A DNA stretch of 7,061 bases from Calditrichota bacterium (GCA_016934605.1 JAFGSO010000181.1:1-7061); one strand, 5' to 3'; positions 1-6,378 are shown, counted from the first letter of the stretch. Numbers and translations: made by a program. Notes: generated by a model from the sequence alone, not told the origin.

Positions 1-9
1 AAATGAATA

Positions 10-47
10 ATAGCCTCAGAGCACACAGAGAACACAGAGAGAAAGAT
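10..47 (+). repeat. CACAGAG-type repeat, copy A (direct)
   Basis: This copy begins ATAGCCTCAGAG and ends AGAGAGAAAGAT. It matches copy C (231-267) at about 26 of 38 aligned columns with one gap, the similarity concentrated at the two ends. Its middle, GAGCACACAGAGAACACAG (19-37), is the reverse complement of 201-219 at 18 of 19 positions. It is low in complexity (mostly A, G and C), but the shared edges and order argue against chance. I do not know its function. Confidence 0.6.
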
Positions 48-190
48 CAATGTATGGTATAATGATGTGAATGTTTGTGAATTAACCCGGTTAGAATTTA
101 TTTTAATGAATGTTTATTCTGTCACCTCTCACCCCTGAAATTTATGATTTTTTATGCCTGCTTCATGCTTTTCTTTTTTTTCTCTAATAG

Positions 191-228
191 TGAGTCTTTC
201 CTGTGTTTTCTGTGTGCTCAGTGGCACT
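191..228 (-). repeat. CACAGAG-type repeat, copy B (inverted)
   Basis: Read on the minus strand this is an inverted copy of the repeat at 10-47. The core at 201-219 matches 19-37 at 18 of 19 positions, and the match continues imperfectly through GAAAGA on one side. Together with copy A it frames about 160 bases of gene-free sequence, the geometry of a small element with inverted ends. It also folds against copy C: CTCAGTGGC (217-225) pairs with GCCACAGAG (234-242) around an 8-base loop with one mismatch. Confidence 0.6.
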
Positions 229-230
229 GA

Positions 231-267
231 ATAGCCACAGAGGTTCTGAGGTTATAGAGAAAAAGAT
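231..267 (+). repeat. CACAGAG-type repeat, copy C (direct)
   Basis: This is a direct, diverged copy of 10-47. It shares the start ATAGCC(A/T)CAGAG and the end AGAGA(A/G)AAAGAT, while the centre differs. The start-to-start spacing to copy A is 221 bases. Adjacent copies B and C form an imperfect hairpin with its apex at about 226-233. There is no T run after it on either strand, so a Rho-independent terminator is unlikely. Confidence 0.55.
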
Positions 268-421
268 TATTTCATCTGCATTCTCACGTTAAATTTCGAG
301 AGTTAAATTAGGATAGTATCAGAACCCATTAAATTTGGTGGGATAATTAAAATATTGCATGATGTAGATTTTAATAATCTTACAATCTTTGAATTGTGTT
401 CCGAATCCCGAGATGATAGTG

Positions 422-2236
422 CTAATAATTCACCGGAAAAATATGCCGGATTTTTTCTTCTCTGAATCCGAAATTAAGCGAAATCCGCATGGAAAACAGA
501 TCCTGCCATTCATTTCCCTGTCCCTGAAATTTTGTTCTGCGATAATACAATTCTCCAAACAGATTTCTGACAAACTCATATTGAATAGATGCGCCAAAGG
601 ATTCTTGTCCTTTTGGAATCCCTTCCAGAAAATTTATCCGGGGAGAATCGCCATCTTCCTTTGGGCGGTCCGGATTCCCTCCCACATTGACCTCCGGCGT
701 ATTTGATCCATGTCTGTATTTCTCATATTCCAGACTCAAGTTCAGAAATTTTGAGAAACGCCTGCGAAGCCTGATAAAGATGTCATCTGAATTTGGTCCG
801 ATAAAATGTCCCAGAACAGTATCATAATGTTTGTACTTGTTATAATCCCGGTATGAATGAGTATAAACGTAGGGTTTTATGCGGGTATATTCCGCCATCA
901 GGTCGGTATCTCTTACGGAAAACGGATTCACCCAAAAAATTCCGGTCTGCCATCCAAATTTGTTTCCATACCAGTCGGTTCCCAGCTTTGTGGTGGTTAT
1001 ATCGTCTATAAACCACTCACCGAACAGTTTGATTCCGTTTCGGATTCGCCATTCCATATCCACTCCCAGAATTCCGTTATCTCTGTCTCCGTAATAATGT
1101 TCCAGGGATTTAAAAAAGCTCAGCGGATTAAGGTAGCCGGGCTGCAGTGAACGATCCCCGTAAACAACTGCTTCACTTAATCCCAATTGGATTCCTTTGC
1201 CCAGATTCAGTTCGAGGCGGTTACCCGACCAGTACTGATCGATGTGCGGTTCGCTTTTCATGCTAATTCTGCCGGCGGGAGAAATATACTGGAGAAAGGC
1301 GGTCAGATGGGTGAATTTAAATCGCCAGTATCGGATAATCAGCTTGAACTGGTCATAAACCGGGGCATTGGTGGAAAGCAGTAGATTCCCATGATGCCCG
1401 GTTCCCCACTGATTGTATTCGCGACCGAATAGCAGGTAAAAATATTTGTGGTGAAATGTGATCGTGGCAATATTTTCATCAAATTCAAAATCGCCATTTT
1501 CCCGGGTTGTCAGATACGGCCATCCGGATTCTTCCAGTACCTCAAAGGGAATCTCCTGATTTTTCCATCTGTCATCCGATGCATGGTTGTCAGTGAGGTT
1601 GAAATAAAAGCCCAAATTCTGACCCAGGAATCCGTAAAAAAGGAAACCGTTACTCACCCGGGTAAATTGATAATCTCCGAAATCGTCCTCCATCCTTTCC
1701 TGGACACTGTAGCTGAGCACCGGATCTCCGAATAACCGGAATTCCCGGTACCGCAGATTTATCATGTTCCTGTTGTTGGTATAAATGAGCGAGTTCAGAT
1801 ATTTAAAAGGAATCTGGCGGAAAAGATAATAGAGGCGAGGTCTCCACTGCTCGTAAAGATGAGGCAGCAGTTGCTTTTTTCCGGTATCAAGTTCTTCCTG
1901 AAATTCATGATTCAGATAATACAGCTGATTGAGGTCAACTTCAGAAAATTTTTCCGGTTCTTTCTGATAAAATTCCCAGACCTGCTCAATATATCCTGAC
2001 ATTTCTTCCCGGGTGAAGGGTCTGCTTCCGTTGAATACACCGGAAATAAAACCGCGAACCTCCCAGCGTTCCACGGCGTCGTATGCCCAGTGTGAAAGGG
2101 GAACGGAGACTGTCTGTGCGAAAACCTGTCCGACACTAAGAAGCGTTATAGTTATAGTCCACAGAAAAGCAATAAAAAGTTTAATATTCCTGTTTTTCTG
2201 TTCAGAACTTTCACATCTGATATGCGATCTTCCCAT
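422..2236 (-). CDS. Wzi-like outer-membrane beta-barrel protein (capsule assembly Wzi family)
   Basis: The 604-residue product is probably an outer-membrane barrel of the capsule assembly Wzi type. Family members help retain or organise surface polysaccharide; the role here is inferred. A hydrophobic stretch at residues 20-40 ending VFA|QT looks like a signal peptide, with an unusually long 19-residue n-region. Residues 45-85 (HWAYDAVERWEVRGFI...FTREEM) resemble an S-layer homology-type module, often seen at the front of such proteins. Wzi-like landmarks are GREYNQWGTGHHGNLLLS (271-288) and the PLSFFKSLEHYYGDRDN segment (371-387). The rest alternates aromatic and polar residues like barrel strands, the last being about 580-591 (SLNFGF), followed by a 13-residue tail. 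It is longer than the roughly 450-480 residues of E. coli Wzi because of the N-terminal part. The ATG at 2236 is the only reasonable start, since an in-frame TAA lies three codons upstream. It overlaps the end of hutI by 26 bases and has no Shine-Dalgarno, suggesting translational coupling. Another porin-like family remains possible. Confidence 0.72.
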   Translation of the reverse strand: MGRSHIRCESSEQKNRNIKLFIAFLWTITITLLSVGQVFAQTVSVPLSHWAYDAVERWEVRGFISGVFNGSRPFTREEMSGYIEQVWEFYQKEPEKFSEVDLNQLYYLNHEFQEELDTGKKQLLPHLYEQWRPRLYYLFRQIPFKYLNSLIYTNNRNMINLRYREFRLFGDPVLSYSVQERMEDDFGDYQFTRVSNGFLFYGFLGQNLGFYFNLTDNHASDDRWKNQEIPFEVLEESGWPYLTTRENGDFEFDENIATITFHHKYFYLLFGREYNQWGTGHHGNLLLSTNAPVYDQFKLIIRYWRFKFTHLTAFLQYISPAGRISMKSEPHIDQYWSGNRLELNLGKGIQLGLSEAVVYGDRSLQPGYLNPLSFFKSLEHYYGDRDNGILGVDMEWRIRNGIKLFGEWFIDDITTTKLGTDWYGNKFGWQTGIFWVNPFSVRDTDLMAEYTRIKPYVYTHSYRDYNKYKHYDTVLGHFIGPNSDDIFIRLRRRFSKFLNLSLEYEKYRHGSNTPEVNVGGNPDRPKEDGDSPRINFLEGIPKGQESFGASIQYEFVRNLFGELYYRRTKFQGQGNEWQDLFSMRISLNFGFREEKIRHIFPVNY

Positions 2237-3440
2237 GGCGAATTACCGTTTTGACATGGTTCATGCCGTAATGATAAGGAATATATTGAACATTTGGGAT
2301 GTCCATCAAGGTAATATCAGCTTTTTTTCCAACTTCCAGGCTCCCTGCCATTCTGTCCCGACGGATTGACCTGGAACTGGCCAGTGTTGCGGCATAAAGA
2401 GTTTCAGCCGGGGTCATTTTCATGTGAATGCAGGCAATGGATAGAATAAGATTCATATTCTGGGTAAAGGAACTCCCCGGATTGTAGTCTGATGCCAGAG
2501 CGACATTCAGCCCTGCTTCAATCATCTTCCGGGCAGGTGCATAATTCTTTTTTCCCAGGAAGAACGCCGTACCGGGCAGTAAAACCGGAATTACCCCTTT
2601 CTCTTTCAGAGCGGAAATGCCTGCGTCTGATATCATCAAGAGATGGTCGGCAGAAACGGCCCGCATTCTGGCTGCCAGTTCCGCTCCACCCAGGGGTGTA
2701 AGCTCATCCGCATGAAGTTTTAATCCCAGACCATGTTCTCTGGCAGCAGTTAAAATTTTTTCACTTTCTTCTATTGAAAATACATCTTTTTCTGTAAATA
2801 CATCACAAAATTCAGCCAGATTTTCATCCGCAACTGCCGGGATCATTTCGTGAATAATCAGATCAATATAGGCTTCACGTCTGTTCTGATATTCGTCGGG
2901 GACCTCATGAGCTCCCAGAAAAGTAGGCACAATGGAAATCGGTAAAATCTCTCCTGCTTTTTTCAGAATGCGCAGGCTTTTCAATTCATCTGCCAGTGAG
3001 AGCCCGTAGCCGCTTTTAGCCTCAATTGTGGTGGTTCCGCAGGTAAGGAACTCCATAATACGCTTGCAGGTTAATTCTGTCAGTTCGTCCACCGAGGCCT
3101 GACGGAAAGCACGCACACTGTTTCGGATTCCCCCGCCGCCGGCGGCAATTTCCTCATAGGATTTTCCGGCAATACGCATTTCAAATTCTTCTTCACGGGT
3201 TTTATAGAAGACCGGATGGGTATGCGGATCAACATAGCCGGGAAGAGCCCAACAGTTTGAGGCGTCTACTGAGGTATGATCGGGGTATTTCTGTATCAAT
3301 TTATCAACCAAGTCAATATCCAGAATGCATTCAGCATTAAAAGCAATCGATATTTTCTCCCGGATATCAAGCTCACCGTAGGGTACATCGGAACGGGGTG
3401 TTATAATTCCCCGGCTATTTTTCAGAATATATGTTTTCAT
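2211..3440 (-). CDS. hutI: Imidazolonepropionase
   Basis: HutI hydrolyses 4-imidazolone-5-propanoate to N-formimino-L-glutamate, the third step of histidine degradation, in the cytoplasm. The 409 residues are typical for this amidohydrolase-superfamily enzyme. Metal ligands are visible as H73 and H75 (DPHTHPVF), H243 (KLHADE) and D318 (ASDYNPGSS). Other expected active-site residues are R82, Y145 (AKSGYGL), H178 (FLGAHEVP), E246 and H266 (SADHL). The glycine-rich GGGGIRNSV motif (101-109) and the C-terminal GSLEVGKKADITLMD (366-380) are also family hallmarks. No expected residue is missing, so it should be active. It starts with ATG 12 bases after the HIT gene stop. The junction is only A and T with no Shine-Dalgarno, so ribosomes probably pass on from the upstream gene. 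No other hut gene is present in the window, so the upstream enzymes HutH and HutU would have to be encoded elsewhere. Confidence 0.95.
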   Translation of the reverse strand: MKTYILKNSRGIITPRSDVPYGELDIREKISIAFNAECILDIDLVDKLIQKYPDHTSVDASNCWALPGYVDPHTHPVFYKTREEEFEMRIAGKSYEEIAAGGGGIRNSVRAFRQASVDELTELTCKRIMEFLTCGTTTIEAKSGYGLSLADELKSLRILKKAGEILPISIVPTFLGAHEVPDEYQNRREAYIDLIIHEMIPAVADENLAEFCDVFTEKDVFSIEESEKILTAAREHGLGLKLHADELTPLGGAELAARMRAVSADHLLMISDAGISALKEKGVIPVLLPGTAFFLGKKNYAPARKMIEAGLNVALASDYNPGSSFTQNMNLILSIACIHMKMTPAETLYAATLASSRSIRRDRMAGSLEVGKKADITLMDIPNVQYIPYHYGMNHVKTVIRHGKIAYQM

Positions 3441-3452
3441 AAAAATATTTTT

Positions 3453-3941
3453 TTATTGGTTCAAAATATCTGATAATTTTTTGTAGGACTGGTTCAATGA
3501 TTCGGAGATTACCTTGGTGTCACTGATCACCGGCATGAAATTGGTATCTCCGTTCCAGCGAGGAACAACATGGAAATGCAGGTGGTCTAACACTCCGGCA
3601 CCGGCAATCCGGCCAAGATTCATCCCGATGTTGAAACCATCCGGTTGCATCACGGTTGTCAAAGCTTTCACCGACCGTTGAAGGAGTTCAAAAAGTTCAG
3701 TTTTCTCTTCAGGATATAGTTCCAGAATGTCTCCCACATGCCGGATGGGAACAACCATAAGATGTCCGTTATTGTATGGAAAACGGTTCATAATGATGAA
3801 AGCATGATTGCTGCGGAACAGAATCAGATTTTTTTCATCTTCGGTTTGTTTGATCCTGCTGCAGAAAATGCACGGTTCACTTTCGCCATCTTTTTCTTTC
3901 TGAATATACTCCATTCGCCAGGGTGCCCAGAGATGTTCCAT
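3453..3941 (-). CDS. HIT-family (histidine triad) nucleotide hydrolase/transferase, Ap4A phosphorylase-like
   Basis: This 162-residue cytoplasmic protein belongs to the histidine triad superfamily, which acts on the phosphates of nucleotide substrates such as Ap4A or AMP conjugates. The catalytic triad is H120-L-H122-F-H124-VV, H122 being the expected nucleophile. C24 and C27 (CIFC) with H60 (NNGHLMVVP) or H68 (RHV) fit the zinc site of the longer branch. The opening LWAPWRMEYI is typical of the group containing mycobacterial Ap4A phosphorylase, so a dinucleoside polyphosphate substrate is likely but unproven. The ATG at 3941 has an in-frame TAG two codons upstream, so it cannot be extended. 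A GGGGA stretch (3954-3958) lies 12 bases before the start, rather far for a ribosome binding site. It heads a tight unit with hutI and the Wzi-like gene. I saw no convincing promoter in the 63 bases between the preceding terminator and the start, so expression may rely on a weak promoter or read-through. Confidence 0.9.
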   Translation of the reverse strand: MEHLWAPWRMEYIQKEKDGESEPCIFCSRIKQTEDEKNLILFRSNHAFIIMNRFPYNNGHLMVVPIRHVGDILELYPEEKTELFELLQRSVKALTTVMQPDGFNIGMNLGRIAGAGVLDHLHFHVVPRWNGDTNFMPVISDTKVISESLNQSYKKLSDILNQ

Positions 3942-4004
3942 TTTCTAACTATGTCCCCTTTTGGTAAATCTTTAATTATGTCCGGTAAAATACAGAATTG
4001 CCGC

Positions 4005-4041
4005 ACAAAATAAAAGCCCTATGGTAAAACTCCACAGGGCT
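4005..4041 (-). terminator. Rho-independent terminator of the EF-G-like gene
   Basis: On the minus strand the sequence reads AGCCCTGTGG, a 7-base loop, CCATAGGGCT, then TTTTATTTTG. The stem has 6 base pairs, one C/A mismatch and 3 more base pairs, followed by a T-rich tail at 4005-4014. It lies 27 bases past the stop codon of the EF-G-like gene. On the plus strand no T run follows the hairpin, so it works in the leftward direction only. It separates the EF-G-like gene from the HIT-hutI-Wzi unit. Confidence 0.88.
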
Positions 4042-4068
4042 CAACCTGATTTAATCTTCAGGAAAATA

Positions 4069-6141
4069 TTATTCTTCTTCTTTTTCTTTTTTCGCTCTTT
4101 CGATCACTTTCTGAGCCATTTCATGCGGCAATTCCTCGTAATGTGAGAAACGCTGAGTAAATATTCCGCGACCCTGGGTCATAGACCGTAAGGTGGTGGA
4201 ATACTTATGGAGTTCGGCCAGGGGAACTTTAGCTTTAATAATCTGGAAAGAGCCGCCGGACTCCATGCCCGATATTTTCCCGCGTTTACTGGAGATATCT
4301 CCCATGACATCTCCCATAAATTCTTCAGGAACTTTTACTTCGATATCATATATCGGTTCAAGCAGGATGGGTTTGGCCTGCATAAATCCTTCCTTGAAGG
4401 CAGCTTTCCCTGCAATCTGGAATGCAATGTCGCTGGAGTCTACCGGGTGCATTTTGCCGTCGTAGAAATCGACCAGGAGATCCACTACGTGGTAACCTGC
4501 CAGAACACCTTCTTCACAGGCCGCATTAACACCTTTTTCCACGGAAGTTACATAGACCCGGTCCACATTTTGTCCTACCAGAGAGTTGGTAAACTCCACT
4601 CCTTCGCCTCTGGGTTTTGGCTCTATTCGCATCCATACCTCGGCGAACTGTCCGGCACCGCCACTCTGTTTTTTATGGCGGTATTTCGCATCCGCTTTTG
4701 TCTTGATAGTTTCGCGATAAGGGATCTTGGGATCCTTCAGATTTACTTCCACGCCGAATTTCTGCTTCAATCTCTTTACGATGATATCGATGTGAAGCTC
4801 ACCCTGTCCTGCGATGATACTCTGTTTCAGCTCGGGATCGAACCTGGTGACAAAGGTCGGGTCTTCTTCATGCAGAGAGTGAAATCCGGTCGATATTTTG
4901 CTTTCATCGCCCTTCGATTTGGGTTGAACAGCAAGTGTAATGAGTGGTTCTGGAAGGTCCAGTTTAGGGAGCTGAAACGGCTGATTTTTAGAATTCAGGG
5001 TATCACCCGTATGAGTACCTTTCAGTTTTACCAGGGCTCCTATATCTCCGGCGTGTAGTTCGTCCACGTTCTGTTTGTTTTTCCCGGAAAGATCGAAAAT
5101 CTGTCCCACACGCTCCGAGGTTCCCTGAGTGGCGTTGAGAACTTCACTTCCACTCTCCAGAATTCCTGAAAATACCCTTACCAGTGAGAGTTCGCCCACA
5201 TGGGCTTCGGAAACAGTTTTAAAGATAAATGCGGTCAGAGGTTCGTTGTCTGTCGGTTTCCGTTCTTTCCCTTCGATAGATTTCAGCGGTGGCATGTGAG
5301 CCGGGGAGGGCGCAAATTCTACGATAAAATCCAGCAGGTTACTGATACCGACGTTATGAGTGGAGGAAGTACAGAAAATCGGGAAAATCTTTCTGTTGAG
5401 ATAGGCCTTTTTGAAGCCATCCTGAAATTCTTCCGGGGTCAGTTCGCCGGCATCAAAAAATTTTTCCAGGAGTGCATCATCACTTTCTGCCACTGCTTCA
5501 ATCAGTTGAGTTCTTAGTTCTTCTGCCTTCCCCTTCAGGTCATCCGGGATTTCCTCGACGGATGGTTTACCCGATTTGTCCTGAGGGAAGGTGAGCATTT
5601 TCATTTTGAAGACATCAATTAGTTTATAAAAATTATGCCCGGTTTCCACCGGTATCTGCACTGGCAGAAGGTTATGTCCTAAACGTTCTCTCATGGAGGC
5701 GATGAGTGCATCAAAATTGACGTTTTCGCGATCCATTTTGTTGATGATGAAAGTTACCGGTTTTTCGTATTTTTCCGATAATTCCCAGACCTGTTCGGTG
5801 CCGACTTCCACGCCGGATGCGGCTGAGACAAGTAGCATAACATTTTCAATACTTCTGAGTCCACTGATCACATCACCAAAAAAATCGAAAAATCCCGGTG
5901 TGTCGACAATGTTGATCTTATGCTTATTCCACTCTCCATGCAGGAGTGATGTACTGATAGAAATCTGACGTTCGATTTCATCTTCATTATAATCGGAAAC
6001 GGTATTCCCCTGTTCAACTGAACCAAGTCGTGTGGTTGCTCCCATGGTAAATAGCATAGCTTCTACCAGGGAGGTCTTTCCAGCTCCGCTGTGAGAGCCC
6101 ATCCCGATATTTCGAATCTGTTCACCCGTGTAATTCTTCAA
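4069..6141 (-). CDS. fusA: Elongation factor G-like translational GTPase (EF-G2/FusA2-type paralogue)
   Basis: This 690-residue cytoplasmic GTPase has the full EF-G domain order: G domain (about 8-280), domain II (300-390), III (397-470), IV (475-595) and V (597-680). Canonical EF-G moves tRNA and mRNA through the ribosome and helps recycle it; divergent paralogues are less well understood. The motifs are G1 GSHSGAGKT (15-23, where canonical EF-G has AHIDAGKT), G2 around RQISIST (58-64, with S61 near the usual Thr), G3 DTPGFFDF (80-87, Phe where EF-G has catalytic His), G4 NKMD (134-137) and G5 CTSS (257-260). These changes place it with EF-G-like paralogues rather than the housekeeping factor. 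Domain IV keeps the DGKMHPVDSSDIAF segment (561-574) whose loop reaches the decoding site. The C-terminus is a charged tail, KKEKEEE. The start codon is TTG, chosen because AAGGAGG sits six bases upstream and the next ATG (residue 14) would remove the first G-domain strand. A strong promoter precedes it and a terminator follows, so it is probably monocistronic. The symbol is the generic family one. Confidence 0.92.
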   Translation of the reverse strand: MKNYTGEQIRNIGMGSHSGAGKTSLVEAMLFTMGATTRLGSVEQGNTVSDYNEDEIERQISISTSLLHGEWNKHKINIVDTPGFFDFFGDVISGLRSIENVMLLVSAASGVEVGTEQVWELSEKYEKPVTFIINKMDRENVNFDALIASMRERLGHNLLPVQIPVETGHNFYKLIDVFKMKMLTFPQDKSGKPSVEEIPDDLKGKAEELRTQLIEAVAESDDALLEKFFDAGELTPEEFQDGFKKAYLNRKIFPIFCTSSTHNVGISNLLDFIVEFAPSPAHMPPLKSIEGKERKPTDNEPLTAFIFKTVSEAHVGELSLVRVFSGILESGSEVLNATQGTSERVGQIFDLSGKNKQNVDELHAGDIGALVKLKGTHTGDTLNSKNQPFQLPKLDLPEPLITLAVQPKSKGDESKISTGFHSLHEEDPTFVTRFDPELKQSIIAGQGELHIDIIVKRLKQKFGVEVNLKDPKIPYRETIKTKADAKYRHKKQSGGAGQFAEVWMRIEPKPRGEGVEFTNSLVGQNVDRVYVTSVEKGVNAACEEGVLAGYHVVDLLVDFYDGKMHPVDSSDIAFQIAGKAAFKEGFMQAKPILLEPIYDIEVKVPEEFMGDVMGDISSKRGKISGMESGGSFQIIKAKVPLAELHKYSTTLRSMTQGRGIFTQRFSHYEELPHEMAQKVIERAKKEKEEE

Positions 6142-6147
6142 AGGTAA

Positions 6148-6154
6148 CCTCCTT
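6148..6154 (-). promoter_or_regulatory. Ribosome binding site deciding the TTG start of the EF-G-like gene
   Basis: The minus strand reads AAGGAGG, a perfect anti-16S match, six bases before the TTG at 6141-6139. No ATG or GTG lies at a suitable distance in frame. The strength of this site may offset the weaker initiation codon. Confidence 0.85.
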
Positions 6155-6203
6155 GAGTAAATTTTTTATATGAATTTCACTATTTGATAAAATTCAGACT
6201 TTG

Positions 6204-6232
6204 AATATAATAAAAGGCAAAAATTCTGTCAA
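6204..6232 (-). promoter_or_regulatory. Sigma-70-type promoter of the EF-G-like gene
   Basis: On the minus strand a perfect -35 box TTGACA (6232-6227) is followed after exactly 17 bases by TATATT (6209-6204), which matches the TATAAT consensus at 5 of 6 positions. Transcription would begin near 6197, leaving an untranslated leader of about 55 bases. This is the best promoter in the window and suggests vigorous, possibly constitutive expression. Confidence 0.8.
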
Positions 6233-6278
6233 GGTGTTTGTCAGAGTCAACTGGGCGGAGGAATTCTAATATTTTGCA

Positions 6279-6291
6279 ATACATTTACCGA
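6279..6291 (+). repeat. Direct repeat unit 1, ATACATTTACCGA
   Basis: This 13-base unit recurs at 6320-6332 with a single C/T difference. The start-to-start distance is 41 bases, close to four turns of B-DNA, so the two copies would face the same side of the helix. The position between two divergent promoters suggests an operator half of a transcription factor site. This is inference from geometry only. Confidence 0.45.
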
Positions 6292-6319
6292 TGATCCAAC
6301 GAACGGAATAAACCCGGGG

Positions 6320-6332
6320 ATACATTTATCGA
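6320..6332 (+). repeat. Direct repeat unit 2, ATACATTTATCGA
   Basis: This is the second copy of the 13-base unit at 6279-6291, 12 of 13 bases identical. It ends four bases before the proposed -35 box (6337) of the GH2-like gene, where an activator contacting RNA polymerase would typically bind. The weak -35 box of that promoter fits dependence on an activator. Confidence 0.45.
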
Positions 6333-6336
6333 GGCT

Positions 6337-6365
6337 TTGCATTTTCCCGGTTAATTTAGTAAAAT
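6337..6365 (+). promoter_or_regulatory. Possible weak promoter of the GH2-like gene
   Basis: TTGCAT (6337-6342) and TAAAAT (6360-6365) are separated by 17 bases. The -10 box matches consensus at 5 of 6 positions but the -35 box at only 3 of 6. The implied leader is short, about 16 bases, just enough to hold the GGAGG site. AT-rich sequence makes a chance match possible. Confidence 0.35.
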
Positions 6366-6378
6366 TGGTGCAATTCAT

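Larger units (their letters stand above)
1..421. other. Gene-free AT-rich region downstream of the Wzi-like gene
   Basis: No reading frame in this stretch looks like a gene. The frame that opens at 389 on the plus strand runs into the Wzi-like gene and is its antisense shadow. Positions 10-267 carry three diverged copies of a CACAGAG-type repeat, listed separately. Positions 268-421 are AT-rich. I see only weak stems there, such as ACAAT/ATTGT and CCCA/TGGG, and none is followed by a run of T on the minus strand. I therefore cannot point to a terminator for the leftward operon. No tRNA or other RNA gene is recognisable. Confidence 0.7.

Noticed and set aside
268..421. Possible terminator downstream of the Wzi-like gene
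   Set aside because: The only stems seen are 4-5 base pairs long with no T run in the leftward direction, below what I would call a terminator.
389..706. 105-codon plus-strand frame starting in the left gene-free region
   Set aside because: Most of it is antisense to the end of the Wzi-like gene. It has no ribosome binding site and no family resemblance.
2013..2369. 118-codon plus-strand frame spanning the hutI/Wzi overlap
   Set aside because: It is antisense to two genes with clear products and its translation has no domain character.
3135..3146. GC-rich palindrome GCCGCCGGCGGC inside hutI
   Set aside because: It encodes part of the conserved Ala-Gly-rich loop before GIRNSV in HutI, so protein constraint explains it.
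3824..4006. 60-codon minus-strand frame upstream of and overlapping the HIT gene
   Set aside because: It overlaps the HIT coding start in another frame and has no ribosome site or known motif. The HIT start is fixed by an in-frame stop just upstream.
4207..5058. 283-codon open frame on the plus strand
   Set aside because: It is wholly antisense to the well-supported EF-G-like gene, shows no recognisable motif and has no ribosome binding site. It follows from the codon pattern of the opposite strand.
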